From Paenibacillus thiaminolyticus (lineage in GTDB: Bacteria > Bacillota > Bacilli > Paenibacillales > Paenibacillaceae), in NCBI RefSeq assembly GCF_007066085.1, contig NZ_CP041405.1, positions 5,859,501 through 5,923,500 on the forward strand: DNA of 64,000 nucleotides, read 5' to 3'. The notes under the pieces were generated by a model that had not been told where the DNA came from, searched no databases, and saw only the letters and a list, made by a program, of their open reading frames with translations. A program made the translations under genes and the position numbers. Positions 26,118-35,561 of the stretch are shown one piece after another. Position 1 is the first letter of the stretch; every line of letters starts with the position of its first letter.

Positions 26118-27962
26118 GTGAGCAATTACGGACTGATTCCCGACGAAGTGCTGGACGAAGTGCTGCAGCGCAATGATATTGTGGATGTCGTCGGCCAATA
26201 TGTCCATTTGTCGAAGCACGGTAAGTATTTGAAGGGATTGTGTCCGTTCCACTCGGAGAAGACGCCGTCCTTCACCGTCACGCCGGAGAAGCAGATTTTC
26301 CATTGCTACGGCTGCGGCAAGAGCGGCAATGTCATTCACTTCATGATGGGGATTGAAGGGTATTCTTTTCCGGAGGCGGTTCGGCGTCTCGCCGAAGCGG
26401 CGAACATGCCGGTGACGTGGGGGACGGGGAACGCGAAGGCGGAACGGGATCCTTACCATGAGGCGAAGGAACGGCTGATCGAGGCCCATGAGCTTGCAGC
26501 GAAGCTGTATCATTATATTTTAATGAATACGACGCATGGCCAGGCTGCCCTCCAATATTTGCGGAACCGGGGAATCCATGACAAGCTGATCGAGCAGTTT
26601 CAGATAGGGTATGCCCCTCCGCAGTGGGATACGCTTGTACAACTGCTCGGCAAGCGGGAATTCGACCTGGAAGGCATGGAGAAGGGCGGTCTCGTCTCGA
26701 AGCGGAAGAATGGCAGCGGTTATGTCGATCGTTTCCGGGACCGGATTATGTTCCCGATCTGGAACCGGAATGGCCAAGCGATCGCTTTGGCCGGGCGAAT
26801 ATTGGGAGAAGGACAACCCAAATATTTGAACTCGCCCGAGACGATGCTGTTCAACAAATCGAAAGTGCTGTACAACTTGCATCATGCGCGGCCTTATATT
26901 AAGCGAACCGGCCATATCATTCTGTTCGAAGGGTTCTCGGATGTCATCCAAGCCTGGGACGCCGAAGTGTATCATACGGTGGCGACCATGGGAACGGCGC
27001 TGACGCCCGACCATATTACCGTGATGAAGAGGATGGCGGACAGCGTTACCTTGTGCTACGACGGGGATGAAGCCGGACAAGCCGCGGCGATGAAGGCGAT
27101 CCCGATGCTGGAGGAAGCAGGGCTTCACGTGGCGGTAGCTATGATCCCGGACCGTATGGATCCGGATGACTTCATTAAGGCGCACGGCGCGGAACGGTTC
27201 CGTCATACCGTAACGGCAGCGGCGGTAACTCCTACGAAATTCAGGCTTATTTCTTTGCGGAGGAATCATATACTGCTAGAGGATGATGGGAAGCGGCGCT
27301 TCAAGGATGAAGCGATGCGCGTCATTGCGGCGGTTGAATCGCCGGTAGAACGCGAGCTTCATTTGAAGGAGTTGGCGCAGCAGCTTGATCTGCAGGGCGA
27401 GTCGGCGTTCGACGCGCTCAAGCAAGAGTGCGCCACGATAAGACAGCGGCAAAAAATGAACGGGCACGGGGATAATCAAGACAATTGGTGGAATAATGGT
27501 AGAAATGATAAGCGTACCATAGCCCAGCCTGCGCTGCGCCCGGCCTATGTCTATGCGGAGCGGAGCCTGCTGGCTCTGATGTTCCAGGATATCGAGGTTG
27601 CCGATTATGTGGAGCGGCATCTTGGTGAACGGTTTAATGTAGATGATCATGCGGCACTTGCCGCTTATCTATATGCTTATTACGCGCAAGGCAAGGAGCC
27701 GGATTTCAGCCGGTTCCTGGCAACATTGCATGACGAACGCTTGGAGAAAGTCGCTGCCTCCATATCGCTCTCCGAAGTATCTCTTCGTTATGATACCGAG
27801 CTGCTGGATGATTATATTATGCAGATTCTTAAAGTGCCCAGACAGCGCGAGATCGAACGCAAAAGAGAAGAAATGGTGCAAGCGGAACGTTCCGGCGAAG
27901 TATTGCGCGCGGCGCAAATCGCACAAGAAATTATAGCCCTAGAGCAAGAACTGAAGCGGTAG
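26118..27962 (+). CDS. dnaG: DNA primase DnaG
   Basis: A 614-residue primase. The CHC2 zinc finger (Cys42, His45, Cys63, Cys66 in CPFHSEKTPSF and FHCYGCGKSG) is followed by the RNA polymerase core and the Toprim glutamate in LFEGFSDV (Glu271) and DGDEAGQAA. The C-terminal helicase-binding domain follows a low-complexity linker. GTG 26118, 12 bases after AAGGTGG, is preferred. ATG 26097 is in frame but has no ribosome binding site. Confidence 0.95.
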   Translation: MSNYGLIPDEVLDEVLQRNDIVDVVGQYVHLSKHGKYLKGLCPFHSEKTPSFTVTPEKQIFHCYGCGKSGNVIHFMMGIEGYSFPEAVRRLAEAANMPVTWGTGNAKAERDPYHEAKERLIEAHELAAKLYHYILMNTTHGQAALQYLRNRGIHDKLIEQFQIGYAPPQWDTLVQLLGKREFDLEGMEKGGLVSKRKNGSGYVDRFRDRIMFPIWNRNGQAIALAGRILGEGQPKYLNSPETMLFNKSKVLYNLHHARPYIKRTGHIILFEGFSDVIQAWDAEVYHTVATMGTALTPDHITVMKRMADSVTLCYDGDEAGQAAAMKAIPMLEEAGLHVAVAMIPDRMDPDDFIKAHGAERFRHTVTAAAVTPTKFRLISLRRNHILLEDDGKRRFKDEAMRVIAAVESPVERELHLKELAQQLDLQGESAFDALKQECATIRQRQKMNGHGDNQDNWWNNGRNDKRTIAQPALRPAYVYAERSLLALMFQDIEVADYVERHLGERFNVDDHAALAAYLYAYYAQGKEPDFSRFLATLHDERLEKVAASISLSEVSLRYDTELLDDYIMQILKVPRQREIERKREEMVQAERSGEVLRAAQIAQEIIALEQELKR

Positions 27963-27997
27963 CAGACGGAGGATTCTAGGGAGGAGGGAGTCGGAAA

Positions 27998-29122
27998 ATG
28001 GCGAATGATCAACATACTGGACTTGAAACGGAAACGGCGCTGGAACATGCGAAGGACCAGTTGATTGAACTCGGCAAAAAGCGAGGATCGCTCAGCTACA
28101 AAGAGATAGCCGAGAAAATGGCGACGTTCGACCAAGACCCGGAACAAATGGATGAGTTCTATGAGCAGCTCTCCGATCTGGGTATTGAAGTAAGTGAAGC
28201 CGATGATGAGATAGGCGCTCGTGCCAACGACCGCGATAACGATGATTCGGACGATTTTCATTTTGATGATGATCTGTCACTGCCGCCGGGCATCAAAATC
28301 AATGACCCGGTGCGGATGTACCTTAAAGAGATCGGCCGTGTTCCGCTCTTGTCGGCTGAAGAGGAAATTGAACTTGCGAAGCGGATTGAGCAGGGCGATT
28401 CGGAAGCGAAGAAGCGCTTGACCGAGGCCAATCTGCGGTTGGTCGTCAGTATTGCCAAGCGTTATGTCGGGCGGGGCATGCTGTTCCTTGATCTGATCCA
28501 AGAAGGAAATATGGGGCTTATCAAAGCGGTGGAGAAATTCGACCACAGCAAAGGATATAAATTCAGCACTTATGCGACCTGGTGGATTCGCCAAGCGATT
28601 ACGCGGGCTATCGCCGATCAGGCGCGCACGATCCGGATTCCGGTCCATATGGTCGAGACGATCAACAAGCTCGTTCGCGTATCTCGTCAACTGCTTCAGG
28701 AGCTGGGACGCGAACCGACGCCGGAAGAGATTGCGGCCGAGATGGAACTGAGCGTAGAGAAGGTACGCGAGATAATGAAGATTGCACAGGAGCCCGTCTC
28801 CTTGGAGACGCCAATCGGCGAAGAGGACGACTCGCATCTGGGCGATTTCATCGAGGATCAGGAGGCGCTGGCTCCGGCGGACGCCGCCGCGTACGAGCTG
28901 CTGAAGGAGCAGTTGGAGGATGTGCTTGACACGCTGACCGAGCGTGAGGAGAACGTGCTGCGCCTGCGCTTCGGCCTGGACGACGGCCGGACGAGAACGC
29001 TGGAAGAAGTGGGCAAAGTATTTGGCGTTACGCGCGAGCGCATTCGTCAAATCGAGGCGAAGGCTCTCCGTAAGCTGCGTCACCCAAGCCGCAGCAAGCG
29101 GTTAAAAGATTTCTTAGAATAA
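27998..29122 (+). CDS. rpoD: RNA polymerase sigma factor RpoD (SigA)
   Basis: A 374-residue primary sigma factor. Region 1.1 is at the N-terminus; the acidic linker [18 protein letters not shown] precedes region 1.2. Region 2 ([37 protein letters not shown]), region 3 and the region 4 helix-turn-helix ([20 protein letters not shown]) are all intact. It follows dnaG by 35 bp behind GGGAGGAGGG, the classic macromolecular synthesis operon. Confidence 0.98.
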   Translation: MANDQHTGLETETALEHAKDQLIELGKKRGSLSYKEIAEKMATFDQDPEQMDEFYEQLSDLGIEVSEADDEIGARANDRDNDDSDDFHFDDDLSLPPGIKINDPVRMYLKEIGRVPLLSAEEEIELAKRIEQGDSEAKKRLTEANLRLVVSIAKRYVGRGMLFLDLIQEGNMGLIKAVEKFDHSKGYKFSTYATWWIRQAITRAIADQARTIRIPVHMVETINKLVRVSRQLLQELGREPTPEEIAAEMELSVEKVREIMKIAQEPVSLETPIGEEDDSHLGDFIEDQEALAPADAAAYELLKEQLEDVLDTLTEREENVLRLRFGLDDGRTRTLEEVGKVFGVTRERIRQIEAKALRKLRHPSRSKRLKDFLE

Positions 29123-29123
29123 T

Positions 29124-29178
29124 GGTGTGCAAGAGACCTTCTGATGCCCTTGCCGGCGTGATGAGGGTCTTTTGCATA
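29124..29178 (+). terminator. Probable terminator after rpoD
   Basis: TGCAAGAGACC pairs, with G-U pairs, with GGGTCTTTTGCA across a loop of about 29 nt. The T-run lies inside the stem, so the terminator is imperfect and read-through is possible. Confidence 0.45.
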
Positions 29179-29264
29179 GAGGAAGCAGCGCAAGAGCCGC
29201 TGTCCTCGGCCACTCGGCCCACAAGGCAGGGCGGCGGCATGACGTTCCTGGAGGTGTACAGGCA

Positions 29265-30149
29265 ATGGATCGTCAGCAACGCCAATGGATGGCCCAGGAA
29301 ATCGCCCGCTGGCGGAAAAACCGGCTGCTGCCTGCAGCCTATTGCAATTTCCTGGCGCAGCTGTATGATGTGCCCCTGGATGCGCCGGAGGAAGGTTCGA
29401 ATCAGCCCGCCCGTTCCTGGGCGGATCGTATCGCTTCCTTCCGGCCAATGTCCTGGATGGTTGTTTTTTTCATTTTTGTATTGTTTTGTATTGTCGGATT
29501 TCATTTTACCGCTTTTGCGGCCCCAATGCAAATTGGCGTCATTGCGGTCCCTGCGCTTGTGCTGATCGCCTTGGCTTGGCGGGGCCGGAAGACGAACCTG
29601 CGGAGGACTCGGTGGCGGGCGCAGCTCGCTTGCCTGACCTTGTCCGGCGGTGGCTGGCTTGTGCTGCAGGCTCAGGGATGGCCGGCATGGTGGCCGAGCG
29701 TGGTCTGGCTCGTTGTCTCCGCCCTTGTCTGGCTGTTGTGCGGGATGCTGGCTTGTTCCGGATGGATGCAGGGAGCGGGCTGGCTTCATGCCGCTGCCGC
29801 TTATGGCTGCATCCTGCAGATCGCGATGACGGATTTGACTCTCGGCGAGAGCCAATGGCTGTGGCTCCCGGAGAGCGCCTTGTTCGTCTGGATGGCATGG
29901 GCGGTTCACCGCCTGTCTCCGAGGGCCTCGGCAGGCCTTCTCATCGCCTCCGCCGGACTCTGGTTCATGCCGGAGGCGGTCTGGATTGCCGCTCGCGCAT
30001 GGAGTCAGCTGGAAGCGGATCAAGAACTGCTTTCCTTCCTGTTAGGGAAATGGATCATTTTATGGTGTAGTGCTTTTTATTTCAGAAAACAGTGGGTGAA
30101 ATGGATACGTGAACATCAAACTGTCCAAGCGGCTGCAGCAGATCGCTGA
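29265..30149 (+). CDS. Hypothetical polytopic membrane protein between rpoD and trmK
   Basis: A 294-residue protein of unknown function. A soluble N-terminal segment (MDRQQRQWMAQEIARWRKNR and QLYDVPL, residues 1-45) looks like the short helical start of some DUF2157-type membrane proteins. About eight hydrophobic helices rich in Trp, Ala and Leu follow. ATG 29265 is chosen for GGAGGT upstream. Its 3' end overlaps the trmK start by 41 bp. B. subtilis has cccA at this position; no cytochrome motif is present here. Confidence 0.8.
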   Translation: MDRQQRQWMAQEIARWRKNRLLPAAYCNFLAQLYDVPLDAPEEGSNQPARSWADRIASFRPMSWMVVFFIFVLFCIVGFHFTAFAAPMQIGVIAVPALVLIALAWRGRKTNLRRTRWRAQLACLTLSGGGWLVLQAQGWPAWWPSVVWLVVSALVWLLCGMLACSGWMQGAGWLHAAAAYGCILQIAMTDLTLGESQWLWLPESALFVWMAWAVHRLSPRASAGLLIASAGLWFMPEAVWIAARAWSQLEADQELLSFLLGKWIILWCSAFYFRKQWVKWIREHQTVQAAAADR

Positions 30150-30882
30150 TTGGGTGCCGGCAGGCAGCCGTCTGGCCGATATCGGCTCGGATCATGCATT
30201 GCTGCCGGCCTATCTGGCGGAACAACAACGAATTGAGATGGCGGTGGCCGGCGAGGTGAATCAAGGACCTTATGAGGCAGCTTGCCGCCAGATTGAAGGC
30301 GCCCGGCTGGCTCATCGCGTAAGCGTGCGCCGGGGAGACGGCCTGGCCGTCATCTCGCCCGGCGAGGTCGATGTCATATCGATCGCAGGCATGGGCGGTG
30401 GTCTTATCGTCCAGATTTTATCTGCCGATCCGGGCAAGTTGGCGGGAGTGACCCGCTTGGTCTTGCAGCCGAATGTGGGAGAGGCTCATGTCAGGGTCTG
30501 GCTGCGCCGAGAAGGCTGGAATCTGCTGGAGGAAGCCTTGCTCGAGGAAGACGGCAAGCTGTATGAGGTGCTGCTGGCCGAACGGGCAGGCAGCGAGGAA
30601 GAGGCCGTACAGCATGATCGCCGCTTGTATGCTCCTCGCGAGTTGAATGCACAGGTGACGTTGACCGAGGAATGGCTGGTGCAGCTCGGCCCGATGCTGT
30701 CGGCTGCGCCAACGCCGGAATTCATGAAGAAGTGGCAGCTGGAAGTTCGCAAGAGAGCGCGCATTCTGCGCACGATGGAGCAGGCTGCGACGGAAGAAGC
30801 CAGACAGCGCCGCGCGATGTTCGCGGACAGCCTGGCACAATTGGAGGCGATATTGGCATGTATGCACACGCGCAAACCGTAA
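30109..30882 (+). CDS. trmK: tRNA (adenine(22)-N(1))-methyltransferase TrmK
   Basis: A 257-residue Rossmann-fold methyltransferase that forms m1A22 in tRNA. The SAM motif VPAGSRLADIGSDHALLP is at residues 16-33 and the catalytic-loop-like ISIAGMGGGLI is near 90. A C-terminal coiled-coil region follows, as in B. subtilis TrmK. It starts at GTG 30109 and overlaps the next gene by 25 bp, the conserved trmK-nif3 pair. Confidence 0.94.
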   Translation: MNIKLSKRLQQIADWVPAGSRLADIGSDHALLPAYLAEQQRIEMAVAGEVNQGPYEAACRQIEGARLAHRVSVRRGDGLAVISPGEVDVISIAGMGGGLIVQILSADPGKLAGVTRLVLQPNVGEAHVRVWLRREGWNLLEEALLEEDGKLYEVLLAERAGSEEEAVQHDRRLYAPRELNAQVTLTEEWLVQLGPMLSAAPTPEFMKKWQLEVRKRARILRTMEQAATEEARQRRAMFADSLAQLEAILACMHTRKP

Positions 30883-31973
30883 TTCAGTGGATGGAGCAGC
30901 TCGCTCCCAAATCGATGGCGGTACCCGATGACCGCATCGGCCTGCAATTGGGCACGTTGAACAAAAAGGTGTCCCGAGTGCTTGTCGCCTTGGACGTGAC
31001 CGAAGAGGTCGTCGATGAAGCGATTCGGCTGGAGGCGGAGCTCATTATTGCCCATCACGCCATTATTTATCGGCCGCTGCCTCATTTGCAGACCGACACA
31101 CCGGCCGGCAAGGTGATGGAGAAGCTGATCAAGCATGATATCGCGGTCTACATTTCTCATACGAACTATGATGTTGCACCGGGCGGGATGAACGATCTGA
31201 TGGCAGAACGGCTCCAACTGACCGGGGTGGAGGTGCTGGAGAAGCTGCACCACGAGCCGCTGCAGAAGCTGGTCGTCTTCGTGCCGGTAAGCCATGCGGA
31301 TTCGGTGCGGATGGCGATCCTGGATGCCGGGGCCGGTCATATCGGGGCATACAGCTATTGCAGCTTCTCGCAGCCGGGGACTGGAACGTTCCAGCCTCAG
31401 GAGGGAACCAATCCGTTCATTGGCGAATCCGGGAAGCTGGAGTCCGTCGAGGAAGTGCGCATCGAGACGATCGTACCGAAGTCGCGGCGCAGCCGGGTGC
31501 TGCAAGCGATGTTCAAGGCCCATCCTTATGAGGAAGCGGCCTACGATCTGTATCCGGTCGATCTGGAAGGGACGGCATATGGCCTTGGCCGGGTTGGCAA
31601 GCTGCCGGGTCCTATGACGCTGGAAGCCTTTGCCGAGCAGGTGAAAAAGGCTTTCGGCGTACCGCATGTGCGCGTCGTAGGAAGCCCGGAACGCGAAGTG
31701 AAGAAGATCGCCGTGCTGGGCGGCTCCGGTTCCCGCTATGTGCGGCATGCGCTCTTCCATGGCGCCGATGTCCTCGTCACGGGCGATATCGACTATCATA
31801 CGGCCCATGATGCGCAGGCTGCGGGCCTGGCCATCATCGATCCGGGGCATAACGCCGAGAAGATGATGAAGGAGGATGTCGCTTCGCGCCTGCAGCGGGC
31901 CGCTGACAAGCAAGGCTTGAAGACGGTCTTTCATGCTTCATCCGTAAATACCGAACCGTTTCAATTTATGTAA
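30858..31973 (+). CDS. Nif3-like dinuclear metal centre protein (YqfO type)
   Basis: A 371-residue member of the Nif3/YqfO family. The metal-binding HHAIIYRPL and the late GDIDYHTAHDA / DPGHNAEK motifs flank an inserted PII-like domain (about residues 130-235), as in Bacillus YqfO. Activity is unknown; related human and yeast proteins bind two metal ions. ATG 30858 follows GGAGG at 30843. Confidence 0.93.
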   Translation: MYAHAQTVIQWMEQLAPKSMAVPDDRIGLQLGTLNKKVSRVLVALDVTEEVVDEAIRLEAELIIAHHAIIYRPLPHLQTDTPAGKVMEKLIKHDIAVYISHTNYDVAPGGMNDLMAERLQLTGVEVLEKLHHEPLQKLVVFVPVSHADSVRMAILDAGAGHIGAYSYCSFSQPGTGTFQPQEGTNPFIGESGKLESVEEVRIETIVPKSRRSRVLQAMFKAHPYEEAAYDLYPVDLEGTAYGLGRVGKLPGPMTLEAFAEQVKKAFGVPHVRVVGSPEREVKKIAVLGGSGSRYVRHALFHGADVLVTGDIDYHTAHDAQAAGLAIIDPGHNAEKMMKEDVASRLQRAADKQGLKTVFHASSVNTEPFQFM

Positions 31974-31983
31974 AAGTTACTGG

Positions 31984-32012
31984 TTGAGTTTCTGGCCAGA
32001 ACCTAGTATACT
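31984..32012 (+). promoter_or_regulatory. Promoter of the RNase P RNA gene
   Basis: TTGAGT (31984-31989) and TATACT (32007-32012) with a 17-bp spacer, placing the start near 32019, just before the first paired arm of the RNA. Confidence 0.7.
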
Positions 32013-32018
32013 AACGAA

Positions 32019-32440
32019 TGTTGTCGGAAAGTTTGACAGACAATCGCTGGTGACTTCCGTCACGAGAGGAAAGTCCGGGCTCCATAGGGCAAGGATGCTG
32101 GATAACGTCCAGTCAGCGCAAGCTGAAGGATAGTGCCACAGAAATGGACCGCCGATGGCCGTCTTCATGACGGCACAGGCAAGGGTGGAACCGTGGTGTA
32201 AGAGACCACGAGGAACGCTGGTGACTTCGTTCCTGGTAAACCCCATCTGGAGCAAGACCTAATGGGACGCACGCCTGTCTGCACAGGCACCTCGGCCCGA
32301 GGCGCGTCTGGGTTGGTCGCTTGAGCGGTGCAGCAATGCACAGCCTAGATAGATGATTGTCGCTTAGTAGTGGAAGGGTTGCCCCCGTGATACCACGATG
32401 AGTACAGAACCCGGCTTATGGCAAGCTTTCCGAAGCTGCA
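32019..32440 (+). ncRNA. rnpB: RNase P RNA (type A-like)
   Basis: The catalytic RNA of RNase P, which matures tRNA 5' ends. The universal core is present: GAGGAAAGTCCGGGCTCC (32066-32083), GGTAAACCCC, AGATAGATGATTG and the 3' ACAGAACCCGGCTTA (32404-32418). Stem P1 pairs CGGAAAGTTT (32025-32034) with AAGCTTTCCG (32423-32432). Details such as CCGCCGATGGCC and the GTAAGAG segment in P11-P12 match the ancestral type A rather than the type B typical of Bacillus. Ends are estimated from P1 to within a few bases. Confidence 0.95.
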
Positions 32441-32465
32441 ACTTTCTATGTTATCACATACACGA

Positions 32466-32502
32466 ACACACCCGCAGGGAGATCCTGCGGGTGTTTTACT
32501 TT
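32466..32502. terminator. Shared terminator for rnpB and the convergent protease gene
   Basis: ACACCCGCAGG pairs with CCTGCGGGTGT around GAGAT and is followed by TTTTACTTTT. On the minus strand it lies just after the protease stop. Confidence 0.85.
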
Positions 32503-34409
32503 TACATACCGATGAAGCGGGAGATGAAGCGGTTCAGCTTCCGCTCAATGTTCTGCGGGTACAGAGACAGGGAGGAGTTGCCCTGTTCCGCCATGCTCAA
32601 CGCGCGGGCGACGTCGATTTTGCCATAGCCGAAGTCGATGTCCTTGCCCGGCGTGCCCAGATCCGTAGCGCTCTGGCGCATGATCTCGTACACCTCAGTA
32701 TTTTTGAGCCCCGGGTTGATCGAACGGATAAGTGCCGCAAGCGCCGTCACATGCGGAGATGCCATGGATGTGCCTGACAAGGCGGCATATTGATTGTTCG
32801 GGTAGGTGCTGGCGATTGAGGTGCCGGGCGCCACGACATCGACGTAATTGCCGTAATTGGAATAGGAGGCGCGCTTGTCATCGGCGTCGGTCGCAGAGAC
32901 CGCGAATACTTCGGGATAAGCGGCCGGGTAGCCAGGGCGCTTCGTATTGTCATTGCCTGTAGCGGCGATGAGAACGACATCGCGCTCGAACGCGTATTTG
33001 ACGGCATCATGGAGGAATGCCCCATCTACATAGTTGCCGAGGCTCAGGTTGATGACTTTGGCCCCATTATCGGTGGCCCAAATAATCCCTTCCGCGACGG
33101 AATAGGTCGTTCCCGAGCCGGTGCTGTCCAGCGCCTTGACCGGTAAAATCGGATTCACCCAGGTCATGCCGGCTACGCCTTCCCGATTGTTCACATTGGC
33201 TCCGATAATGCCGGCCACATGGGTGCCATGGCCGACATCGTCCTGGGGCGGAGAACCCGGATCGAACACATTATGGCCGTCCAGCAGCCGGCCCTTCAGA
33301 TCATGGTGCTTCATGTCGACCCCGGTGTCGACGACCCCGATAATGACATTGTCGGCTCCTTTGCTGATGGACCAGCCCCGGTTCGTCTGAATGCTGGGCA
33401 AGTTCCATTGATAGGGCTTGTATAAGATGTCGTTCGGCTCTTCGACGGCCACGCCGGCCGGCTCATTCCCAACCATCGGCAATACGCTTGTAGGGCGAGA
33501 CTTGCCATTCGTCATGTACAGAAAATGAGGCTCGACATACAGCGGATTGTACTGGGCGAAATATTGGGTCATTTGTTCCGCCGTCATCTGATGGGACCGG
33601 AACACATAGGTAGCGCCCAGCTTGTGTTTGCGCGGCTGTTCGCTTCCGGTCTCCCGCGTCATTCGCTGCAACGCATCCGCTGTCGGCTCATCCCGGAACC
33701 GCACCACGACTTCGTTCTCATAGTAATGGCTTGTGCCGGCATTGTCTTCCCCATCCTTCACCTTCACATCCCGCATCGAATCCGAATCCACGGATTTGAC
33801 GCGGAACTTGGACTCGGGCGGATAAGGGACGAGTCGCAAATTTTTCTGCTGAAGCTTGCGCACGGTCTGAACGACATGCTGATTGACGAGGGCCACGATG
33901 GCATGGTTCTTGCCGGGGGCCGGTATCCCCATGACGATATGATGCTTGCCTTGGATGGTCAGCTGCGGGGATACGTACGATTGCTGCTTTTTAACGGACG
34001 ATTCCGCGATTTTCAACTGCTCCATCAGTTTTTGATGGCCAGTCCGGGCCGTATCCTTCGGCAGCTCTCCTTTGACCCAATCCGTCCCCTTGCCGAAATC
34101 CATCCATTTCATATAAATGAAATGGGGGTGCGCTTGGATAAATTCCTCGGAGAGCGTACTCATCTGCTTCGGCGTCTGCCCATGCCACTCTTCGAGCGCC
34201 GCATCGATATCTCGGCGGGCGTCCATGGTGAACAAGCGCTCCGTAAAGTGCATATCCTGTTGAAGAACCTTATTTTTAATATGAATTTCCTGCATCGCGG
34301 CCGTACGTCCGTTCTCAACCGGAGCACGGTTCGTGGACCAGAGTAAGGGAATGGCCAGAATTGCCGTTCCCAGAGCGGCAATGCCTACCCAATGGCGGGG
34401 TTTCAACAT
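32502..34409 (-). CDS. Membrane-anchored S8 (subtilisin-family) serine protease with N-terminal extracellular domain
   Basis: A 634-residue exported protease. One uncleaved-looking helix (residues about 8-25) anchors it. Residues about 40-190 form an extra domain with HFIYMKWMDF, SYVSPQL and a GIPAPGKNHAIVALV strand that looks like a Cache-type sensor. An inhibitor-like prodomain (about 228-300) follows, then the subtilisin domain with Asp361 (VVDTGVD), His394 (GHGTHVAG), oxyanion Asn486 (ATGND) and Ser548 (SGTSMASP). All catalytic residues are intact. ATG 34409 is chosen for AAGGAGG upstream; the frame is open for another 66 codons. Convergent with rnpB. Confidence 0.92.
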   Translation of the reverse strand: MLKPRHWVGIAALGTAILAIPLLWSTNRAPVENGRTAAMQEIHIKNKVLQQDMHFTERLFTMDARRDIDAALEEWHGQTPKQMSTLSEEFIQAHPHFIYMKWMDFGKGTDWVKGELPKDTARTGHQKLMEQLKIAESSVKKQQSYVSPQLTIQGKHHIVMGIPAPGKNHAIVALVNQHVVQTVRKLQQKNLRLVPYPPESKFRVKSVDSDSMRDVKVKDGEDNAGTSHYYENEVVVRFRDEPTADALQRMTRETGSEQPRKHKLGATYVFRSHQMTAEQMTQYFAQYNPLYVEPHFLYMTNGKSRPTSVLPMVGNEPAGVAVEEPNDILYKPYQWNLPSIQTNRGWSISKGADNVIIGVVDTGVDMKHHDLKGRLLDGHNVFDPGSPPQDDVGHGTHVAGIIGANVNNREGVAGMTWVNPILPVKALDSTGSGTTYSVAEGIIWATDNGAKVINLSLGNYVDGAFLHDAVKYAFERDVVLIAATGNDNTKRPGYPAAYPEVFAVSATDADDKRASYSNYGNYVDVVAPGTSIASTYPNNQYAALSGTSMASPHVTALAALIRSINPGLKNTEVYEIMRQSATDLGTPGKDIDFGYGKIDVARALSMAEQGNSSLSLYPQNIERKLNRFISRFIGM

Positions 34410-34668
34410 ATGATGTTCCTCCTTGTCCGGGCCGTATCCATCTGCTCCAGAGACACGGAACATTGTCGTCTGCGGAGCGCGGGGTATGGAAGATTTGGCT
34501 TTAGCTTGAGACGTTGGGGGCCAAATTATTCGGACGGCAAAAGGAAGCCAAACATTGGTTGCGGACAGTACCTTTTTGCTTTTATTTATGGTAGGATAAA
34601 ATGGCAAAATGGTATGTGTTTGAAGCGTTCAGGTATGCAATGACGCGATTAAGGGAGGAGCTTTTTCC

Positions 34669-35169
34669 ATGTCAGCATCCACAGTAAGACAGCAATGCGA
34701 GTTGGCCCGGGGCCATGTGGCACAAGCAGCAGACAAACTAGAGCAGTTTTTGAACGGGCATACGCTGGCCCAATTGGCAGGCGAGCAGACAGATGATGAA
34801 ACGTTGGCTTTTTACAAAGGAATACTGGCAGATTTCCGGCACTTGCTCGTTTTTTCCGAAGTCAGTTATGAACGGCTCGGCGTAGCGCTGCGGCGGGCGA
34901 ATTTCGAGCAGCCGTTTGCGGAGAAAGCGCTGTATGAGCTGTATCATCATTGCGTGCATGCCTTCTTCAATCCGAAGCATGAAGCGTATACCGAGGATGG
35001 ACGGTATGCGTATACCGGCCGGGAAGCGATACGCTTCCGCATAACCCCCGAGCGCGGGGTGAAGCGCTTGGTTCAGGAATTGTCCCGGCTGTTCGAAGAG
35101 CTGCGGGAGGAGCTAAGCTATTACGAAAGCGATTATATGTCAGAGCGGAGAATGCAGCTTACCCAATGA
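34669..35169 (+). CDS. ypuI: YpuI family protein (DUF3907)
   Basis: A 166-residue all-helical protein of the YpuI family. Recognisable segments are YKGILADFRHLLVFSEVSYE, ALYELYHHCVHAFFNPKHE, YTGREAIRF and LREELSYYESDY. Function unknown. It starts at ATG 34669 behind AGGGAGGAG. It is divergent from the protease and followed by a terminator. Confidence 0.9.
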   Translation: MSASTVRQQCELARGHVAQAADKLEQFLNGHTLAQLAGEQTDDETLAFYKGILADFRHLLVFSEVSYERLGVALRRANFEQPFAEKALYELYHHCVHAFFNPKHEAYTEDGRYAYTGREAIRFRITPERGVKRLVQELSRLFEELREELSYYESDYMSERRMQLTQ

Positions 35170-35221
35170 AGGGGCGAAGCTTGGCCGGCGGCCAGCCGCA
35201 CAAATAACGGAATGATAGTCA

Positions 35222-35255
35222 ATGACGCTTCGGATTGGAACGGAGCGTCTTTTTG
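35222..35255 (+). terminator. Terminator after ypuI
   Basis: GACGCT (35224-35229) pairs with AGCGTC (35244-35249) and is followed by TTTTT. Confidence 0.65.
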
Positions 35256-35329
35256 TGTTGGAAATGGGTATGGCGGCACGGCATAGGGGCGGCGGCGGCA
35301 GGACATCCTGTGTAACGGAGGTGACTGAC

Positions 35330-35536
35330 ATGAGTGATAAGCCATTGGTGAATTGCAGTGTATCCAACTGCAAGTTCTGGGGCGACTACCGCTGTCAAGC
35401 CAGCGAGATTATGATTGAAATCGATAAGCACGCATCCGCGAATTTGAAGTCGGAATTCGCTGAAGAGTATGGCCGCCACAAAGATACAGCTTCCAAATCA
35501 TCCGTAACCTGCTGCCAAACGTTTGAACCGAAATAA
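35330..35536 (+). CDS. DUF1540 domain protein
   Basis: A 68-residue Cys-containing protein with the DUF1540 pattern: VNCSVSNCKFWGDYRCQASEI, and a late VTCCQTFEPK. The five conserved cysteines suggest a small zinc-binding or redox protein. GGAGGT precedes ATG 35330. Function unknown. Confidence 0.9.
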   Translation: MSDKPLVNCSVSNCKFWGDYRCQASEIMIEIDKHASANLKSEFAEEYGRHKDTASKSSVTCCQTFEPK

Positions 35537-35561
35537 TCAAAGGTACGGGAGGGACAATGGG

